The notes: generated by a model from the letters alone, not told the origin. A stretch of 64,000 nt of DNA from Clostridia bacterium (GCA_017472255.1 JAFUQU010000014.1:293845-357844); one strand, 5' to 3'; positions 1 through 8,665 are shown, numbered from the stretch's first letter. Numbers and translations are program-made.

Positions 1-1
1 C

Positions 2-1939
2 GCGCTGTCCGACATCCGCCGGAAGATGCGCTCGGCCAATAACCGCATCAAGGATACGCTGCAGAGCTTTGTCAGCGGTTCCTACGCGAAATATTTGCAG
101 GAAAACATCATCACCATGCGCAACGGACGCTACGTTATTCCGGTCAAAACCGAGTGCAAAAATGACGTCCGCGGTCTGGTACACGATACCTCCGCATCGG
201 GCGCGACCCTGTTCGTTGAGCCGCTGTCGGTGGTGGAAGCCAACAACGAGCTGCGGGTGCTTCAGGTAAAGGAAGCCACCGAAATCGAGCGGATTCTCAC
301 CGAGCTGTCTGCCGCCGTGGCTGAGATTGAAACATCCCTGTCGCTGAACTATCAGAACATCACCGATCTTGCGTTCATCTTTGCCAAGAGCGAGCTGTCC
401 TTCAAGCTGGACGCCGTTCCGGCGCGTATTACGGGCGACCGTCACATGAGCCTGATCCGCGCCCGCCATCCGCTGCTTGACCCGGCGAAGGTGGTGCCGA
501 TCACAGTGTCGCTTGGCGGCGACAACGCCACGCTGGTTATCACCGGCCCCAACACCGGCGGTAAAACCGTTACCATCAAGACGCTGGGACTGTTTGCGCT
601 GATGGCGCAGTCCGGTCTGCATATTCCCGCTTCCGACACCTCCGAGCTTTGCATTTTTGACGACATTTTCGCCGACATCGGAGACGAGCAGTCCATCGAG
701 CAGTCCCTGTCCACCTTCTCGTCTCACATGGTGAACATCGTGGGCATCACCGAAAAGGTAGGCGCACGCTCGCTGGTGCTCATCGACGAGCTGGGCGCCG
801 GAACCGACCCGGTGGAGGGCGCGGCGCTGGCGGTGGCGGTGCTGGAAAAGGTGCATTCGGTGGGCGCGCTTTGCGCGGCAACCACCCACTATGCCGAGCT
901 GAAGGCGTTCGCGCTGGAGACCGACGGCTTTGTCAACGCCTCCTGCGAGTTCGACGTGAACACGCTGAAGCCGACTTACCGCCTGATTATCGGCACGCCC
1001 GGCAAATCCAACGCCTTCGCCATTTCGTCAAAGCTGGGGCTGTCCGACGAGATTGTCAACCGCGCCAAGTCGCTGGTCAGCGAGGAGAACAAGCACTTCG
1101 AGGACGTGATCGAAAAGCTGGAAGCCAGCCGTCTGGAGATGGATCGCAACAAGGAAGAAGCCGAACGTCTGCGCCGGGAGTTCACCGAGTACAAGGCTGC
1201 CAACGAAAAGCTGATCGCCGACAAGCTGGCCGCCGCCGAGCGTGAGCTGGAGAAGGCGCGCGCACAGGCGGTGTCCATTGTGGAGAGCGCGAAGATTTCC
1301 AGCGAATATGTGATGGAGCAGCTGGAAAAGGCCAAGCGCGAGCGCGACACGGACAAGCTGGCATCCCAGCTGGAGGAATCCCGCCGGAACATCCGCCGTC
1401 AGCTGCGGGAATCGGATTCGAAGATCAATCCCGTCAACGAAAAGGTGGCGGAAGATTATGTGCTGCCCCGTCCGCTCAAAAAGGGCGACGACGTGCTGAT
1501 TATTAATATTAATAAGAAGGCCGTTGTTCTGGACGACCCGGACAAGGACGGCAATGTAAACGTGCAGGCGGGCATCATTAAGACCCGCACTAAGGTGAAG
1601 AACCTGATGCTGCTGGAGGAGGATAAGGTGACTTACACCGATGCTCAGAAGAAGCAGATGGCGGCGGATAAGTACCGCGTCACCGTTTCCCGGGACTTCC
1701 GGGACGAAATCGACCTGCGCGGTCAGACCGGCGACGATGCCTGGTACATGGTGGACAAGTATTTCGACGAAGCCCACATCGCCGGCATTCACACGCTGCG
1801 CCTGATTCACGGCAAGGGCACCGGCGCGCTGAAAAATGCGCTGTGGAATTATCTGAAAAAGGATCCGCGCGTGGTTTCCTACCGCTACGGCAAGTACGGT
1901 GAGGGTGATCTGGGCGTGACTATTGTGGAAGTAAAATAA
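2..1939 (+). CDS. mutS2: Endonuclease MutS2, 3' part (gene starts before the window)
   Basis: Partial MutS2. The frame is open from base 2, and about 645 codons are present against roughly 780-800 for the family, so about 140 N-terminal residues lie upstream. The MutS-type ATPase is shown by the Walker A motif GPNTGGKTVTIK, a DDIFADIGDEQSIEQSLSTF segment and the Walker B stretch LVLIDELGAGTDP. A long charged coiled coil follows, then a C-terminal Smr nuclease domain with DLRG and the HGKGTG loop. Known roles of the family are suppression of homologous recombination and, in Bacillus, splitting of collided ribosomes. It is followed 14 bases later by a lipoprotein gene that may be co-transcribed. 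The internal methionine at 26 is not the true start, because residues typical of the family precede it. Confidence 0.95.
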   Translation, partial: ALSDIRRKMRSANNRIKDTLQSFVSGSYAKYLQENIITMRNGRYVIPVKTECKNDVRGLVHDTSASGATLFVEPLSVVEANNELRVLQVKEATEIERILTELSAAVAEIETSLSLNYQNITDLAFIFAKSELSFKLDAVPARITGDRHMSLIRARHPLLDPAKVVPITVSLGGDNATLVITGPNTGGKTVTIKTLGLFALMAQSGLHIPASDTSELCIFDDIFADIGDEQSIEQSLSTFSSHMVNIVGITEKVGARSLVLIDELGAGTDPVEGAALAVAVLEKVHSVGALCAATTHYAELKAFALETDGFVNASCEFDVNTLKPTYRLIIGTPGKSNAFAISSKLGLSDEIVNRAKSLVSEENKHFEDVIEKLEASRLEMDRNKEEAERLRREFTEYKAANEKLIADKLAAAERELEKARAQAVSIVESAKISSEYVMEQLEKAKRERDTDKLASQLEESRRNIRRQLRESDSKINPVNEKVAEDYVLPRPLKKGDDVLIININKKAVVLDDPDKDGNVNVQAGIIKTRTKVKNLMLLEEDKVTYTDAQKKQMAADKYRVTVSRDFRDEIDLRGQTGDDAWYMVDKYFDEAHIAGIHTLRLIHGKGTGALKNALWNYLKKDPRVVSYRYGKYGEGDLGVTIVEVK

Positions 1940-1953
1940 GTGGAGGAATGGGC

Positions 1954-2577
1954 ATGAAGGGCTGGCTGCGGTATTGCGGATGTCTGCTTGGGCTGGTACT
2001 GCTGCTGACAGGCTGTCAGCAGCAGCTGGCGGAGCTGATCGTCGTAGGCGGAACCATGGCCTTTTACGCCGAGGCGGAGCCGGTTCTGCAGCAGGTGGAG
2101 GAAACCATCGCTGCGGGCGAAATCGCATTCGACGCGGCGCTTCCCGAAACGAGCGCTTTACCGGAGACGACGGCTGTTCCCGAAACCACCGCTTTACCGG
2201 AGACGACGGCTGTTCCCGAGACCACCGCCGCACCAGAAACGACGGCTGTTCCCGAGACTACCGCCGCGCCGGAAACGACAGCGCCGCCCGAAACGACGGC
2301 AGCACCGGTCACTGCGGCTGTTCCCAAAACTACCGCCGCGCCGGAAACGACAGCGCCGCCCGAAACGACGGCAGCACCGGTCACTGCGGCTGTCCCAGAA
2401 ACCACCGCCGCTCCGTCGCAGTCAACGGAAAACGTAGTCTACTGGGTGAAGAATGGCGAGGTCTGGCATTTGCGCGAGAACTGCCCAAGCCTGTCCCGGT
2501 CGAAGGATATCCTGTCCGGCAGCGTGTCGGACGCGATGAACGCGGGGAAGGAGCGGGTCTGTAAACGCTGCGGATAG
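1954..2577 (+). CDS. Lipoprotein with Pro-Glu-Thr-Thr repeats and a C-terminal cysteine/histidine motif
   Basis: Predicted surface lipoprotein of about 207 residues. The signal peptide ends in a lipobox (LLLTGC). A stalk of about 85 residues is built from PETTA/PETTT repeats, and the C-terminal 45 residues carry a pattern W-H-x5-C-x10+...C-x2-C (HLRENCPSLS ... CKRCG). That C-terminal module resembles the small His/Cys module often found at the end of secreted Firmicute proteins; I cannot assign a function. The start at 1954 is preferred over ATG 1948 because the GGAGGA site at 1942-1947 abuts the latter but sits six bases from 1954. It lies just downstream of mutS2. The repeat stalk suggests a cell-wall spacer. 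Confidence 0.75.
   Translation: MKGWLRYCGCLLGLVLLLTGCQQQLAELIVVGGTMAFYAEAEPVLQQVEETIAAGEIAFDAALPETSALPETTAVPETTALPETTAVPETTAAPETTAVPETTAAPETTAPPETTAAPVTAAVPKTTAAPETTAPPETTAAPVTAAVPETTAAPSQSTENVVYWVKNGEVWHLRENCPSLSRSKDILSGSVSDAMNAGKERVCKRCG
2257..2400 (+). repeat. Two near-identical 72-base tandem repeats inside the PETTA stalk
   Basis: The segment 2257-2328 is repeated at 2329-2400 with only a few changes near the end of each unit. It sits within a longer series of degenerate 15- and 30-base units from about 2150. Each unit encodes Pro-Glu-Thr-Thr-Ala blocks, so the repeat is coding and in frame (24 codons). Confidence 0.85.
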
Positions 2578-2680
2578 GTTGAAATTGCGTATAAATTGTG
2601 TCGGCGGGATGAATAGAATATAAAATTCCAATCAAATCGGTCTGGTTTTTATCAAAAGCGATATGAAATGAAAAAAACGC

Positions 2681-2709
2681 TTCCTTTTTTCCGCGTTTTC
2701 TGTTATAAT
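2681..2709 (+). promoter_or_regulatory. Probable promoter of the rhamnose operon
   Basis: A perfect -10 box TATAAT at 2704-2709 lies 17 bases after a poor -35 (TTCCTT, 2681-2686). The weak -35 fits a promoter needing an activator. An inverted pair ATATGTG (2710-2716) / CACATAT (2755-2761) flanks the leader. The following gene has AAGGAG at 2763-2768. Confidence 0.5.
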
Positions 2710-2778
2710 ATATGTGGCAGATTTGTTTCATCATAACATGAATCCATTAAAATACACATATTAAGGAGTGTTACGAAA

Positions 2779-3561
2779 ATGTCAGAAAAAATGATTCTCG
2801 GCGCACAGCTCTTTACCGTGCGTGACTACATGAAAACCGAGGAAGACTTCGCACGTACCATGGAGAAGATTGCGAAGATCGGCTACAAGTATGTGCAGGT
2901 TTCCGGTATCGGCGATGTGAGCGCCGCTGCTATCAAAAAATCCACCGAGGACAACGGTCTGAAGGTCGTTCTTACCCATACGGCTCCTGCCCGCATTCTC
3001 AATGAAACCGAAAAGGTCATCGAGGAGCACACCCTCTTTGGATGTGACTGCATCGGTATCGGTGGTATTTTCAATTACAAGCCCTTCAACCCCGAAAATC
3101 TGAAGCGCTTCACCGACGATTTCGCGCCCGCCATCGAGAAGATCAAGGCTGCCGGTAAGAAGTTCCTCTACCACAACCACCGCTTCGAGTTCGAAAAGCT
3201 GCCGGACGGTCAGCTGCTGTTTGAGTTTATTATGAATTCCTCCCCCGACCTGATGCTCACCTTCGATACTTATTGGGCACAGGCAGGCGGCGTTGATCCG
3301 GCAGACCGCATCGAAAAGTGGAAGGACAAGATCGCCGTGACCCACTTCAAGGATATGCGCATCGAGGACGACGTGCAGAAATTCGCGGCTGTGGGCGAAG
3401 GCAACATGAACTTCGACCGCATCGTGGAATCCTGCCTCAAGAGCGGCATCAAGTATCACATGGTCGAGCAGGATACCGTGCCGGAAGGCGCAGATCCCTT
3501 CGAATGCCTGGAGACCAGCTACAAGAACGTTATGGCCAGATATGGTCAGTATTTTGAATAA
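2779..3561 (+). CDS. Sugar phosphate isomerase/epimerase-like TIM-barrel protein (first of two)
   Basis: A protein of 260 residues of the xylose-isomerase-like TIM-barrel superfamily (AP endonuclease 2 fold), which includes hydroxypyruvate isomerases, tagatose epimerases and inosose dehydratases. Visible marks are YHNHRFEFEKL (metal-site His/Glu region), TFDTYWAQAGG, THFKDMR and GEGNMNFDRI. These match the order of metal-binding Glu, Asp, His and Glu segments in this fold. There is no signal peptide, so it is cytoplasmic. It is the first gene of the run that contains rhaB and rhaA, which suggests a sugar-related isomerisation, but the substrate cannot be read from sequence. The start is set by AAGGAG at 2763. 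Codon bias is strong, suggesting high expression. Confidence 0.85.
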   Translation: MSEKMILGAQLFTVRDYMKTEEDFARTMEKIAKIGYKYVQVSGIGDVSAAAIKKSTEDNGLKVVLTHTAPARILNETEKVIEEHTLFGCDCIGIGGIFNYKPFNPENLKRFTDDFAPAIEKIKAAGKKFLYHNHRFEFEKLPDGQLLFEFIMNSSPDLMLTFDTYWAQAGGVDPADRIEKWKDKIAVTHFKDMRIEDDVQKFAAVGEGNMNFDRIVESCLKSGIKYHMVEQDTVPEGADPFECLETSYKNVMARYGQYFE

Positions 3562-3581
3562 TTTCAAGGAGAACAAAGAAC

Positions 3582-4430
3582 ATGGCAGAATTTGTACTCA
3601 GCGCTTTTGCTGACGAATACTCCCCGAACTTTGACGAGCAGCTGGAAGGCTTGAAGAAGCACGGCATCGGCTACATGGAAATCCGCGGTGTGGACGGCAA
3701 GAATGTCTCCGACCTGACCGAGGACGAGATGAAGGCTGTCCGCGCCAAGCTGGACGCCGCAGGCATCGGCGTTTCTTCCATCGGTTCGCCCATCGGCAAG
3801 ATCAAGGTGACGGACGATTTCGACGCGCATATGGCTAAGCTGGCCAACTGCATCAAGGCCGCTCACATTCTTGGCACGAAGAACATCCGCATTTTCAGCT
3901 TCTATATGCCCGAGGGCATGACCCGTGAGGAAGCACGCCCCGAGGTTATGCGCCGTCTGGGTGCTATGCTGGAGCTGGCGAAGAAGGAAGATGTGGTTCT
4001 CTGCCACGAGAACGAGAAGGCGATCTATGGCGAATCCGCCGAGTGCTGCCTTGACATCCAGAAGGAATTCGGCGGCGAGATCAAGCTGATCTTTGACCCC
4101 GCAAACTTCATCATGGACGGTCACGAGCCTTATCCTCACGCTTACGACCTGCTGGGCGACAAGATCTACTATATGCACATCAAGGACGCTTCCGCAGAGC
4201 ACGTCATCGCTCCCGCGGGCAAGGGTGTCGGACGCATTCCCGAGATTCTGGCTGACCTGGACAAGAAGGTTTCCGGAAAGATGTTCCTGACCGTGGAGCC
4301 TCACCTGCGTGTCTTCAAGGGCTTCGACGCTCTGGAGCGCGATCAGAAGACCACCATGCCCAACACCTATGCCACCAGCTATGAAGCCTTCGGCACCGCT
4401 GTGGACGCCATCAAGGCGATCATCGCGTAA
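3582..4430 (+). CDS. Sugar phosphate isomerase/epimerase-like TIM-barrel protein (second of two)
   Basis: A protein of 282 residues, also of the xylose-isomerase-like TIM-barrel superfamily but clearly diverged from its upstream neighbour. Metal-site segments are visible as CHENEKAIYG, LIFDPANFIMDG, MHIKDA and TVEPHL. It starts 20 bases after the previous stop with CAAGGAGAA in front. Its position between the first isomerase and rhaB suggests a step in rhamnose or uronate-type sugar use. The specific reaction is unknown; alternatives are an L-rhamnulose-related epimerase or an inosose-dehydratase-like enzyme. Confidence 0.85.
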   Translation: MAEFVLSAFADEYSPNFDEQLEGLKKHGIGYMEIRGVDGKNVSDLTEDEMKAVRAKLDAAGIGVSSIGSPIGKIKVTDDFDAHMAKLANCIKAAHILGTKNIRIFSFYMPEGMTREEARPEVMRRLGAMLELAKKEDVVLCHENEKAIYGESAECCLDIQKEFGGEIKLIFDPANFIMDGHEPYPHAYDLLGDKIYYMHIKDASAEHVIAPAGKGVGRIPEILADLDKKVSGKMFLTVEPHLRVFKGFDALERDQKTTMPNTYATSYEAFGTAVDAIKAIIA

Positions 4431-4453
4431 ATATACTTACCTGCAATCCATTT

Positions 4454-4485
4454 CAGTGCCGACGCGTGTATACGCGGCGGCACTG
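4454..4485 (+). promoter_or_regulatory. Intercistronic hairpin before rhaB
   Basis: Inverted repeat CAGTGCCG (4454-4461) / CGGCACTG (4478-4485) with an inner CGCG/CGCG pair, giving 12 paired bases in two blocks. There is no T-tract after it, so it looks like an mRNA processing or stabilising stem inside the operon rather than a full terminator. Confidence 0.6.
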
Positions 4486-4550
4486 CTGGGTATAGGATAA
4501 ATTTGTTAGAAAGTCAGAAAATTAACACAGTTTTGAAAGGAGAACTCACT

Positions 4551-6029
4551 ATGGCAAAGCTGAAAATGCTGGCTATCGACCTGGGCGCGTCCAGTGGACG
4601 CGGCATCGTCGGCAGCTTCGACGGCGAAAAGCTCTCTCTGGAGGAGAATCACCGCTTCCCCAATGAGCCTGTCACCGCCGCCGGTACCTTTACATGGGAC
4701 ATTCTGCGCATCTTCCACGAGATCAAGAACTCGATCCGCAAATGCGCCCTGTCCGACGACAAGGATATCCGTTCCATCGGTATCGACACCTGGGGCGTGG
4801 ACTACGGCTACCTCGATAAAAACGGTCGCCTGATGGCAAACCCCATCAACTACCGTGACACCCGCACCGAGGGTATCATCGATTACGCCGCCAAGACCGT
4901 TTCCAAGAGCGATATCTACAACACCACCGGCATTCAGTTCATGAACTTCAACACGCTGTTCCAGCTGATCGCCGATCTGCGTGACACGCCCTATCTCATT
5001 GAGAACGCGGACAAGCTGCTCTTCGTTCCCGACCTGCTCAACTACTTCCTCACCGGCGTCAAGCATACCGAGTACACCATCGCCTCCACCGGCGCAATTC
5101 TCGACGCGAAGACCCGCAATTATGCCTTCGACCTGATGGAAAAGTTTCGCATTCCGAAGAACATCTTCACGGAGCTGTCCCAGCCCGGTGACAAGGTGGG
5201 CAAGCTGCTTCCCCAGGTTCTGGAGGATGTGGGCAGCATCAGCGCGGACGTGGTCAACGTTGCCGCTCACGACACGGCAAGCGCCGTGGTATCCGTTCCG
5301 GCAAAGGGCGAGGATTTCGTCTTCATCAGCTCCGGCACATGGTTGCTGATGGGCACCGAAACCAAGTCCCCCATCATTACCGAAACCTCCCGCAAGTACG
5401 ATTTCACCAACGAGGGCGGCGTCAACGGCACCACCCGTTTCCTGAAGAATATCATGGGCCTGTGGATTGAGCAGGAATCCAGACGTCAGTGGAAGCGCGA
5501 GGGCAAGGAATATTCCTTCGACGATCTGGCGAACATGGCTATCGCCTCCAAGCCCATGCAGTGCATCATCAATCCCGATGATCCGCTTTTCTCCGGTCCC
5601 GGCAATATGCCCGGCCGCATCGCGGATTACTGCAAGGCCACCGGTCAGCACGTGCCCGAGAATCCGGGCGAAATCGTCCGCTGCATCTTTGAGAGCCTGT
5701 CCCTGCGCTACCGCTGGACGGTGGAAAAGATCGACGAGATGCTGGGCAGAAAGACGCCCTTCATCAACATCGTCGGCGGCGGCACCAAGGACGCACTCCT
5801 CTGCCAGTTCGCGGCTGACGCCTGCGCACGTCCGGTTTACGCCGGCCCCGTGGAGGCAACCGCCATCGGCAATCTGGCCGTTCAGGCCATCTCGGCCGGC
5901 GAGATTAAGGATATCGCACAGGCACGCGAGGTTGTCCGCAATTCCTTCGAAATCGTTACCTATGAGCCGAAGCCTTCCTCCGTCTGGGACGAAGGATATG
6001 AGCGCTTCAAGAAGCTCATCGGCGAATAA
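4551..6029 (+). CDS. rhaB: Rhamnulokinase
   Basis: Phosphorylates L-rhamnulose to L-rhamnulose-1-phosphate using ATP. It is a member of the FGGY sugar-kinase family, 492 residues, a normal length. Typical marks are the phosphate loop IDLGASSGRG at the N-terminus, IDTWGVDYGYL, the INYRDTRT segment and the ATP-site region NIVGGGTKDALLCQFAADA near the C-terminus. The start at 4551 is set by GAAAGGAGAA just upstream; an in-frame ATG-less extension to 4503 lacks a ribosome site. It is immediately followed by rhaA, so the two first catabolic steps are encoded together. No rhaD aldolase gene is present in this window. Confidence 0.95.
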   Translation: MAKLKMLAIDLGASSGRGIVGSFDGEKLSLEENHRFPNEPVTAAGTFTWDILRIFHEIKNSIRKCALSDDKDIRSIGIDTWGVDYGYLDKNGRLMANPINYRDTRTEGIIDYAAKTVSKSDIYNTTGIQFMNFNTLFQLIADLRDTPYLIENADKLLFVPDLLNYFLTGVKHTEYTIASTGAILDAKTRNYAFDLMEKFRIPKNIFTELSQPGDKVGKLLPQVLEDVGSISADVVNVAAHDTASAVVSVPAKGEDFVFISSGTWLLMGTETKSPIITETSRKYDFTNEGGVNGTTRFLKNIMGLWIEQESRRQWKREGKEYSFDDLANMAIASKPMQCIINPDDPLFSGPGNMPGRIADYCKATGQHVPENPGEIVRCIFESLSLRYRWTVEKIDEMLGRKTPFINIVGGGTKDALLCQFAADACARPVYAGPVEATAIGNLAVQAISAGEIKDIAQAREVVRNSFEIVTYEPKPSSVWDEGYERFKKLIGE

Positions 6030-6053
6030 TTGATACATAAAGGAGAACACAAA

Positions 6054-7304
6054 ATGAGCACACTGAAAGCATATGAGCTTGCAAAAGAACTTTACGCATC
6101 CATCGGCGTCGATACCGACAAGGTTATCGAAAAGCTGGCTACCATCCCGGTATCCATGCACTGCTGGCAGGGCGATGACGTCCGCGGCTTCGAGAATCCC
6201 GACGGCGACCTGACCGGCGGCATCCAGACCACCGGTAACTATCCGGGCAGAGCACAGACCATCGAGCAGCTCCGCGCTGACTACGAAAAGGCGATCTCCA
6301 TGATCCCCGGTAAGAAGAAGATCAGCCTGCACGCCATCTATCTCGACACCATGGGTGAGAAGGTGGAACGCAACGCCATCCAGCCCAAGCACTTCGATTC
6401 CTGGATTGAGTGGGCGAAAAAGACCGGCATCGGCATCGACTTCAACCCCACCTGCTTCTCTCATCCTATGAGCGACAGCGGCTTCACTCTGTCCAGCGCG
6501 GATGAAACTGTCCGTCAGTACTGGATCGAGCACTGCATCCAGTCCCGTATCATCGCCGAGTATATCGGTGAGCAGCTGGGCGATCAGGCTGTGACCAACT
6601 ACTGGATTCCCGACGGCTTCAAGGATATTCCCGTTGACCGCTACGGCTACCGTGCCCGCCTGATTGATTCCTACGACAAGATTTTCGCAGGTCAGAACAA
6701 GAAGTACAACCTGAACGCTGTGGAGAGCAAGGTATTCGGCATCGGCGCTGAGTCCTGCACCATTGGTTCTCTGGAAATGTGCCTCGGATACGCAGTGAAG
6801 AACAACCTGCTCCTGACCCTGGACACCGGTCACTTCCATCCTACCGAGGTTGTGTCCGACAAGATTTCCTCCTCGCTGCTCTTCCTGGACGACGTGCTGC
6901 TGCACGTTTCCCGCCCTGTTCGCTGGGACTCCGACCATGTGGTTATTTTCGACGACGAGCTGAAGTACATCGCGCAGGAGATCATCCGCGGCGGCTTCGA
7001 GAAGCGTGTTCACATCGGTCTGGACTTCTTCGATGCTTCCATCAACCGCATCGCCGCATGGGTTATCGGTACCCGCAATATGCAGAAGGCTCTGCTGTAC
7101 GCTCTGCTTGAGCCGACCGCAAAGCTCAAGGAGCTGGAGCTTGCTGGCGACTATACCTCCCGTCTGGCTCTGCTGGAGGAGTACAAGTCCTATCCGTTCG
7201 CAGCTGTATGGGATTACTACTGCGAGACTCAGAACGTACCGGTTCGCGACGCTTGGCTGGCTGAGGTCAAGAAGTACGAAGCTGACGTGCTGTCCAAGAG
7301 ATAA
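6054..7304 (+). CDS. rhaA: L-rhamnose isomerase
   Basis: Converts L-rhamnose to L-rhamnulose in the cytoplasm, needing divalent metal ions. The protein has 416 residues, the usual size. Family features seen are [12 protein letters not shown] near residue 36, TGNYPGRA, the metal-site segments GIGAES and [10 protein letters not shown], and [14 protein letters not shown] followed by [18 protein letters not shown]. The start at 6054 follows AAAGGAGAA; it is 24 bases after the rhaB stop. It is the last gene of the operon, closed by a strong terminator at 7314. Confidence 0.97.
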   Translation: MSTLKAYELAKELYASIGVDTDKVIEKLATIPVSMHCWQGDDVRGFENPDGDLTGGIQTTGNYPGRAQTIEQLRADYEKAISMIPGKKKISLHAIYLDTMGEKVERNAIQPKHFDSWIEWAKKTGIGIDFNPTCFSHPMSDSGFTLSSADETVRQYWIEHCIQSRIIAEYIGEQLGDQAVTNYWIPDGFKDIPVDRYGYRARLIDSYDKIFAGQNKKYNLNAVESKVFGIGAESCTIGSLEMCLGYAVKNNLLLTLDTGHFHPTEVVSDKISSSLLFLDDVLLHVSRPVRWDSDHVVIFDDELKYIAQEIIRGGFEKRVHIGLDFFDASINRIAAWVIGTRNMQKALLYALLEPTAKLKELELAGDYTSRLALLEEYKSYPFAAVWDYYCETQNVPVRDAWLAEVKKYEADVLSKR

Positions 7305-7313
7305 ATCCATAGC

Positions 7314-7345
7314 AAAAGGTCTGCCGCTTATGCGACAGACCTTTT
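7314..7345 (+). terminator. Intrinsic terminator of the rhamnose operon
   Basis: A perfect 10-base stem AAAAGGTCTG (7314-7323) / CAGACCTTTT (7336-7345), extended by an inner CGC/GCG pair around a TTAT loop. The T-run is part of the 3' arm. Confidence 0.9.
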
Positions 7346-7369
7346 CTGACAAGCAGTCTCAAAACAGGC

Positions 7370-7398
7370 TTGACAAGTAAACACGGATGTGATAAAAT
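7370..7398 (+). promoter_or_regulatory. Sigma-A promoter of the GH43 gene
   Basis: TTGACA (7370-7375), 17-base spacer, TAAAAT (7393-7398). It lies 25 bases after the rhamnose operon terminator, so the glycosidase is a separate unit. Confidence 0.85.
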
Positions 7399-7430
7399 CT
7401 ATGTAGTTCAGATAATTTTGGGAGGCAGCT

Positions 7431-8282
7431 ATGCAAATATCCGATTTCCGCATCCGTGACCCGTTCATCCTGCTTGACGGGGACAACTATTATATGTACG
7501 CATCCAACGGTCACGGCTTCATGGTTTATGTCAGCGATAATCTGACGGGCTGGAGCGAGCCGACGGTGGTTTTCACGCCGCCGGAGGGGTTCTGGGCTGA
7601 CCGGGATTTCTGGGCGCCCGAGGTACACAAATACAAAGGCGCATACTATCTTTTCGCCAGCCTGAAAAGTCCTGACGCTTGTCGGGGCACGCAGATTTTC
7701 CGAGCGGAGTCGCCCCTCGGTCCCTTTGAGCTGCACAGCGACGGTCCGGTGACACCCCGAGACTGGGAATGCCTGGATGGCACGCTTCACATCGAGAGCG
7801 ACGGCACGCCCTACATGGTCTTCTGCCATGAGTGGGTTCAGGTGAAGGACGGCGAGATGTGCGCCATGCCGCTGACCGGCGATTTGTCCGCACCGGCGGG
7901 TGAGCCCATTCTGCTTTTCAAGGCGTCTCAGCCCGCATGGGCGCTCAAGGAAAAGCCCACCTTTGTCACGGACGGACCTTTCCTCTACCGCACCGAATCG
8001 GGACGGCTGATGATGATCTGGTCGAGCTTTGCCGCTGACGGCTACTGCGAGGCGCTGGCTTATTCGGACAACGGAAGCATTACCGGCAAGTGGTCGCACG
8101 ACCAGCGGCTGTTGTTCACGAAGGACGGCGGTCACGGCATGATCTTCCGCGATAAAGGCGGCGCGCTTCAATTCGTCTGCCATCAGCCCAACGGCGGCAC
8201 GCTGGAACGTGCGCATCTGACTGAGCTTTGCGAGAAGGACGACACGCTCTGGGTGAGAGTGGTGGATATGTCGGTGGGGTAA
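7431..8282 (+). CDS. Glycoside hydrolase family 43-like protein (xylosidase/arabinosidase type)
   Basis: A five-bladed beta-propeller glycosidase of 283 residues. The N-terminal RDPFILLDGDNYYMYAS motif holds the usual catalytic-base Asp. WAPEVHKYKGAYYLFAS and WECLDGTLHIESDGTPYMVFCHEW match the pKa-modulator region. The likely acid segment reads TDGPFLYRTESGRL, with Asp where many GH43 enzymes have Glu; this DGP form occurs in some members, so activity should not be ruled out. There is no signal peptide, which points to action on imported oligosaccharides. The start is set by GGGAGG at about 7420. It stands alone between the rhamnose operon and a small gene. Confidence 0.85.
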   Translation: MQISDFRIRDPFILLDGDNYYMYASNGHGFMVYVSDNLTGWSEPTVVFTPPEGFWADRDFWAPEVHKYKGAYYLFASLKSPDACRGTQIFRAESPLGPFELHSDGPVTPRDWECLDGTLHIESDGTPYMVFCHEWVQVKDGEMCAMPLTGDLSAPAGEPILLFKASQPAWALKEKPTFVTDGPFLYRTESGRLMMIWSSFAADGYCEALAYSDNGSITGKWSHDQRLLFTKDGGHGMIFRDKGGALQFVCHQPNGGTLERAHLTELCEKDDTLWVRVVDMSVG

Positions 8283-8324
8283 TTCAGCGAACATCTGTCT
8301 GAGCAGCAATAAATTCCTGATGTG

Positions 8325-8352
8325 CCTGCCCGCGCCTTGACAAGCGGGCGGG
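8325..8352 (+). terminator. Terminator of the GH43 gene, carrying the next promoter's -35 in its loop
   Basis: Stem CCTGCCCGC (8325-8333) / GCGGGCGGG (8344-8352), nine pairs with one G-T, followed by TTTG. The ten-base loop (8334-8343) contains TTGACA, which is the -35 box of the following promoter. Confidence 0.75.
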
Positions 8353-8365
8353 TTTGTGGTACAAT
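8337..8365 (+). promoter_or_regulatory. Sigma-A promoter of the small cysteine protein
   Basis: TTGACA (8337-8342), 17-base spacer, TACAAT (8360-8365). The predicted RNA start near 8372 excludes a start codon at 8322 and supports translation from 8397. Confidence 0.85.
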
Positions 8366-8396
8366 AATATCATGCCATATGGATGGGAGTGAGCCT

Positions 8397-8609
8397 ATGC
8401 CGAAGAATGAAGAAAACGAGTGCGAAAAAATCTGCGCGTTCTGCCGGTTTGCGTCGGAGATTGCCGGAGCGGAGGAAATGCTCTGTGAACGCCGGGGCGT
8501 GGTCGGACGAGAATACCGCTGCCGCCGTTTTGTCTACGATCCGCTGAAACGTGTCCCCCGCCGTCCGCCTGCGCTGATTGTCCCGGATTTATTGGCGGAT
8601 GATGAATAA
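8397..8609 (+). CDS. Small four-cysteine protein, unknown function
   Basis: A protein of 70 residues. Four cysteines are arranged C-x3-C-x2-C ... C-x9-C (CEKICAFC, LCERRG, YRCRRF), followed by a basic YDPLKRVPRRPP stretch and an acidic tail. The pattern suggests a small zinc-binding or redox domain. I recognise the general type among short Clostridia proteins but cannot name a family with confidence. It has its own promoter. GATGGGAGTGAG at 8380-8392 serves as the ribosome site. It may be the only gene of its transcript, since aroF has a separate promoter. Confidence 0.7.
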   Translation: MPKNEENECEKICAFCRFASEIAGAEEMLCERRGVVGREYRCRRFVYDPLKRVPRRPPALIVPDLLADDE

Positions 8610-8665
8610 AGTATGTATTGATTATATAGAAAATGTTATTATTCTGTCAATTTCACGCCGAATTC

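Noticed and set aside
2150..2410. Regular short repeats that could suggest a CRISPR array
   Set aside because: The units are in-frame codons for Pro-Glu-Thr-Thr without unique spacers; no cas genes are in the window.
4506..7352. A 948-codon open frame on the minus strand opposite rhaB and rhaA
   Set aside because: It lies wholly antisense to two well-supported enzymes. Strong codon bias of highly expressed genes removes stops from the opposite frame; the protein has no recognisable motifs.
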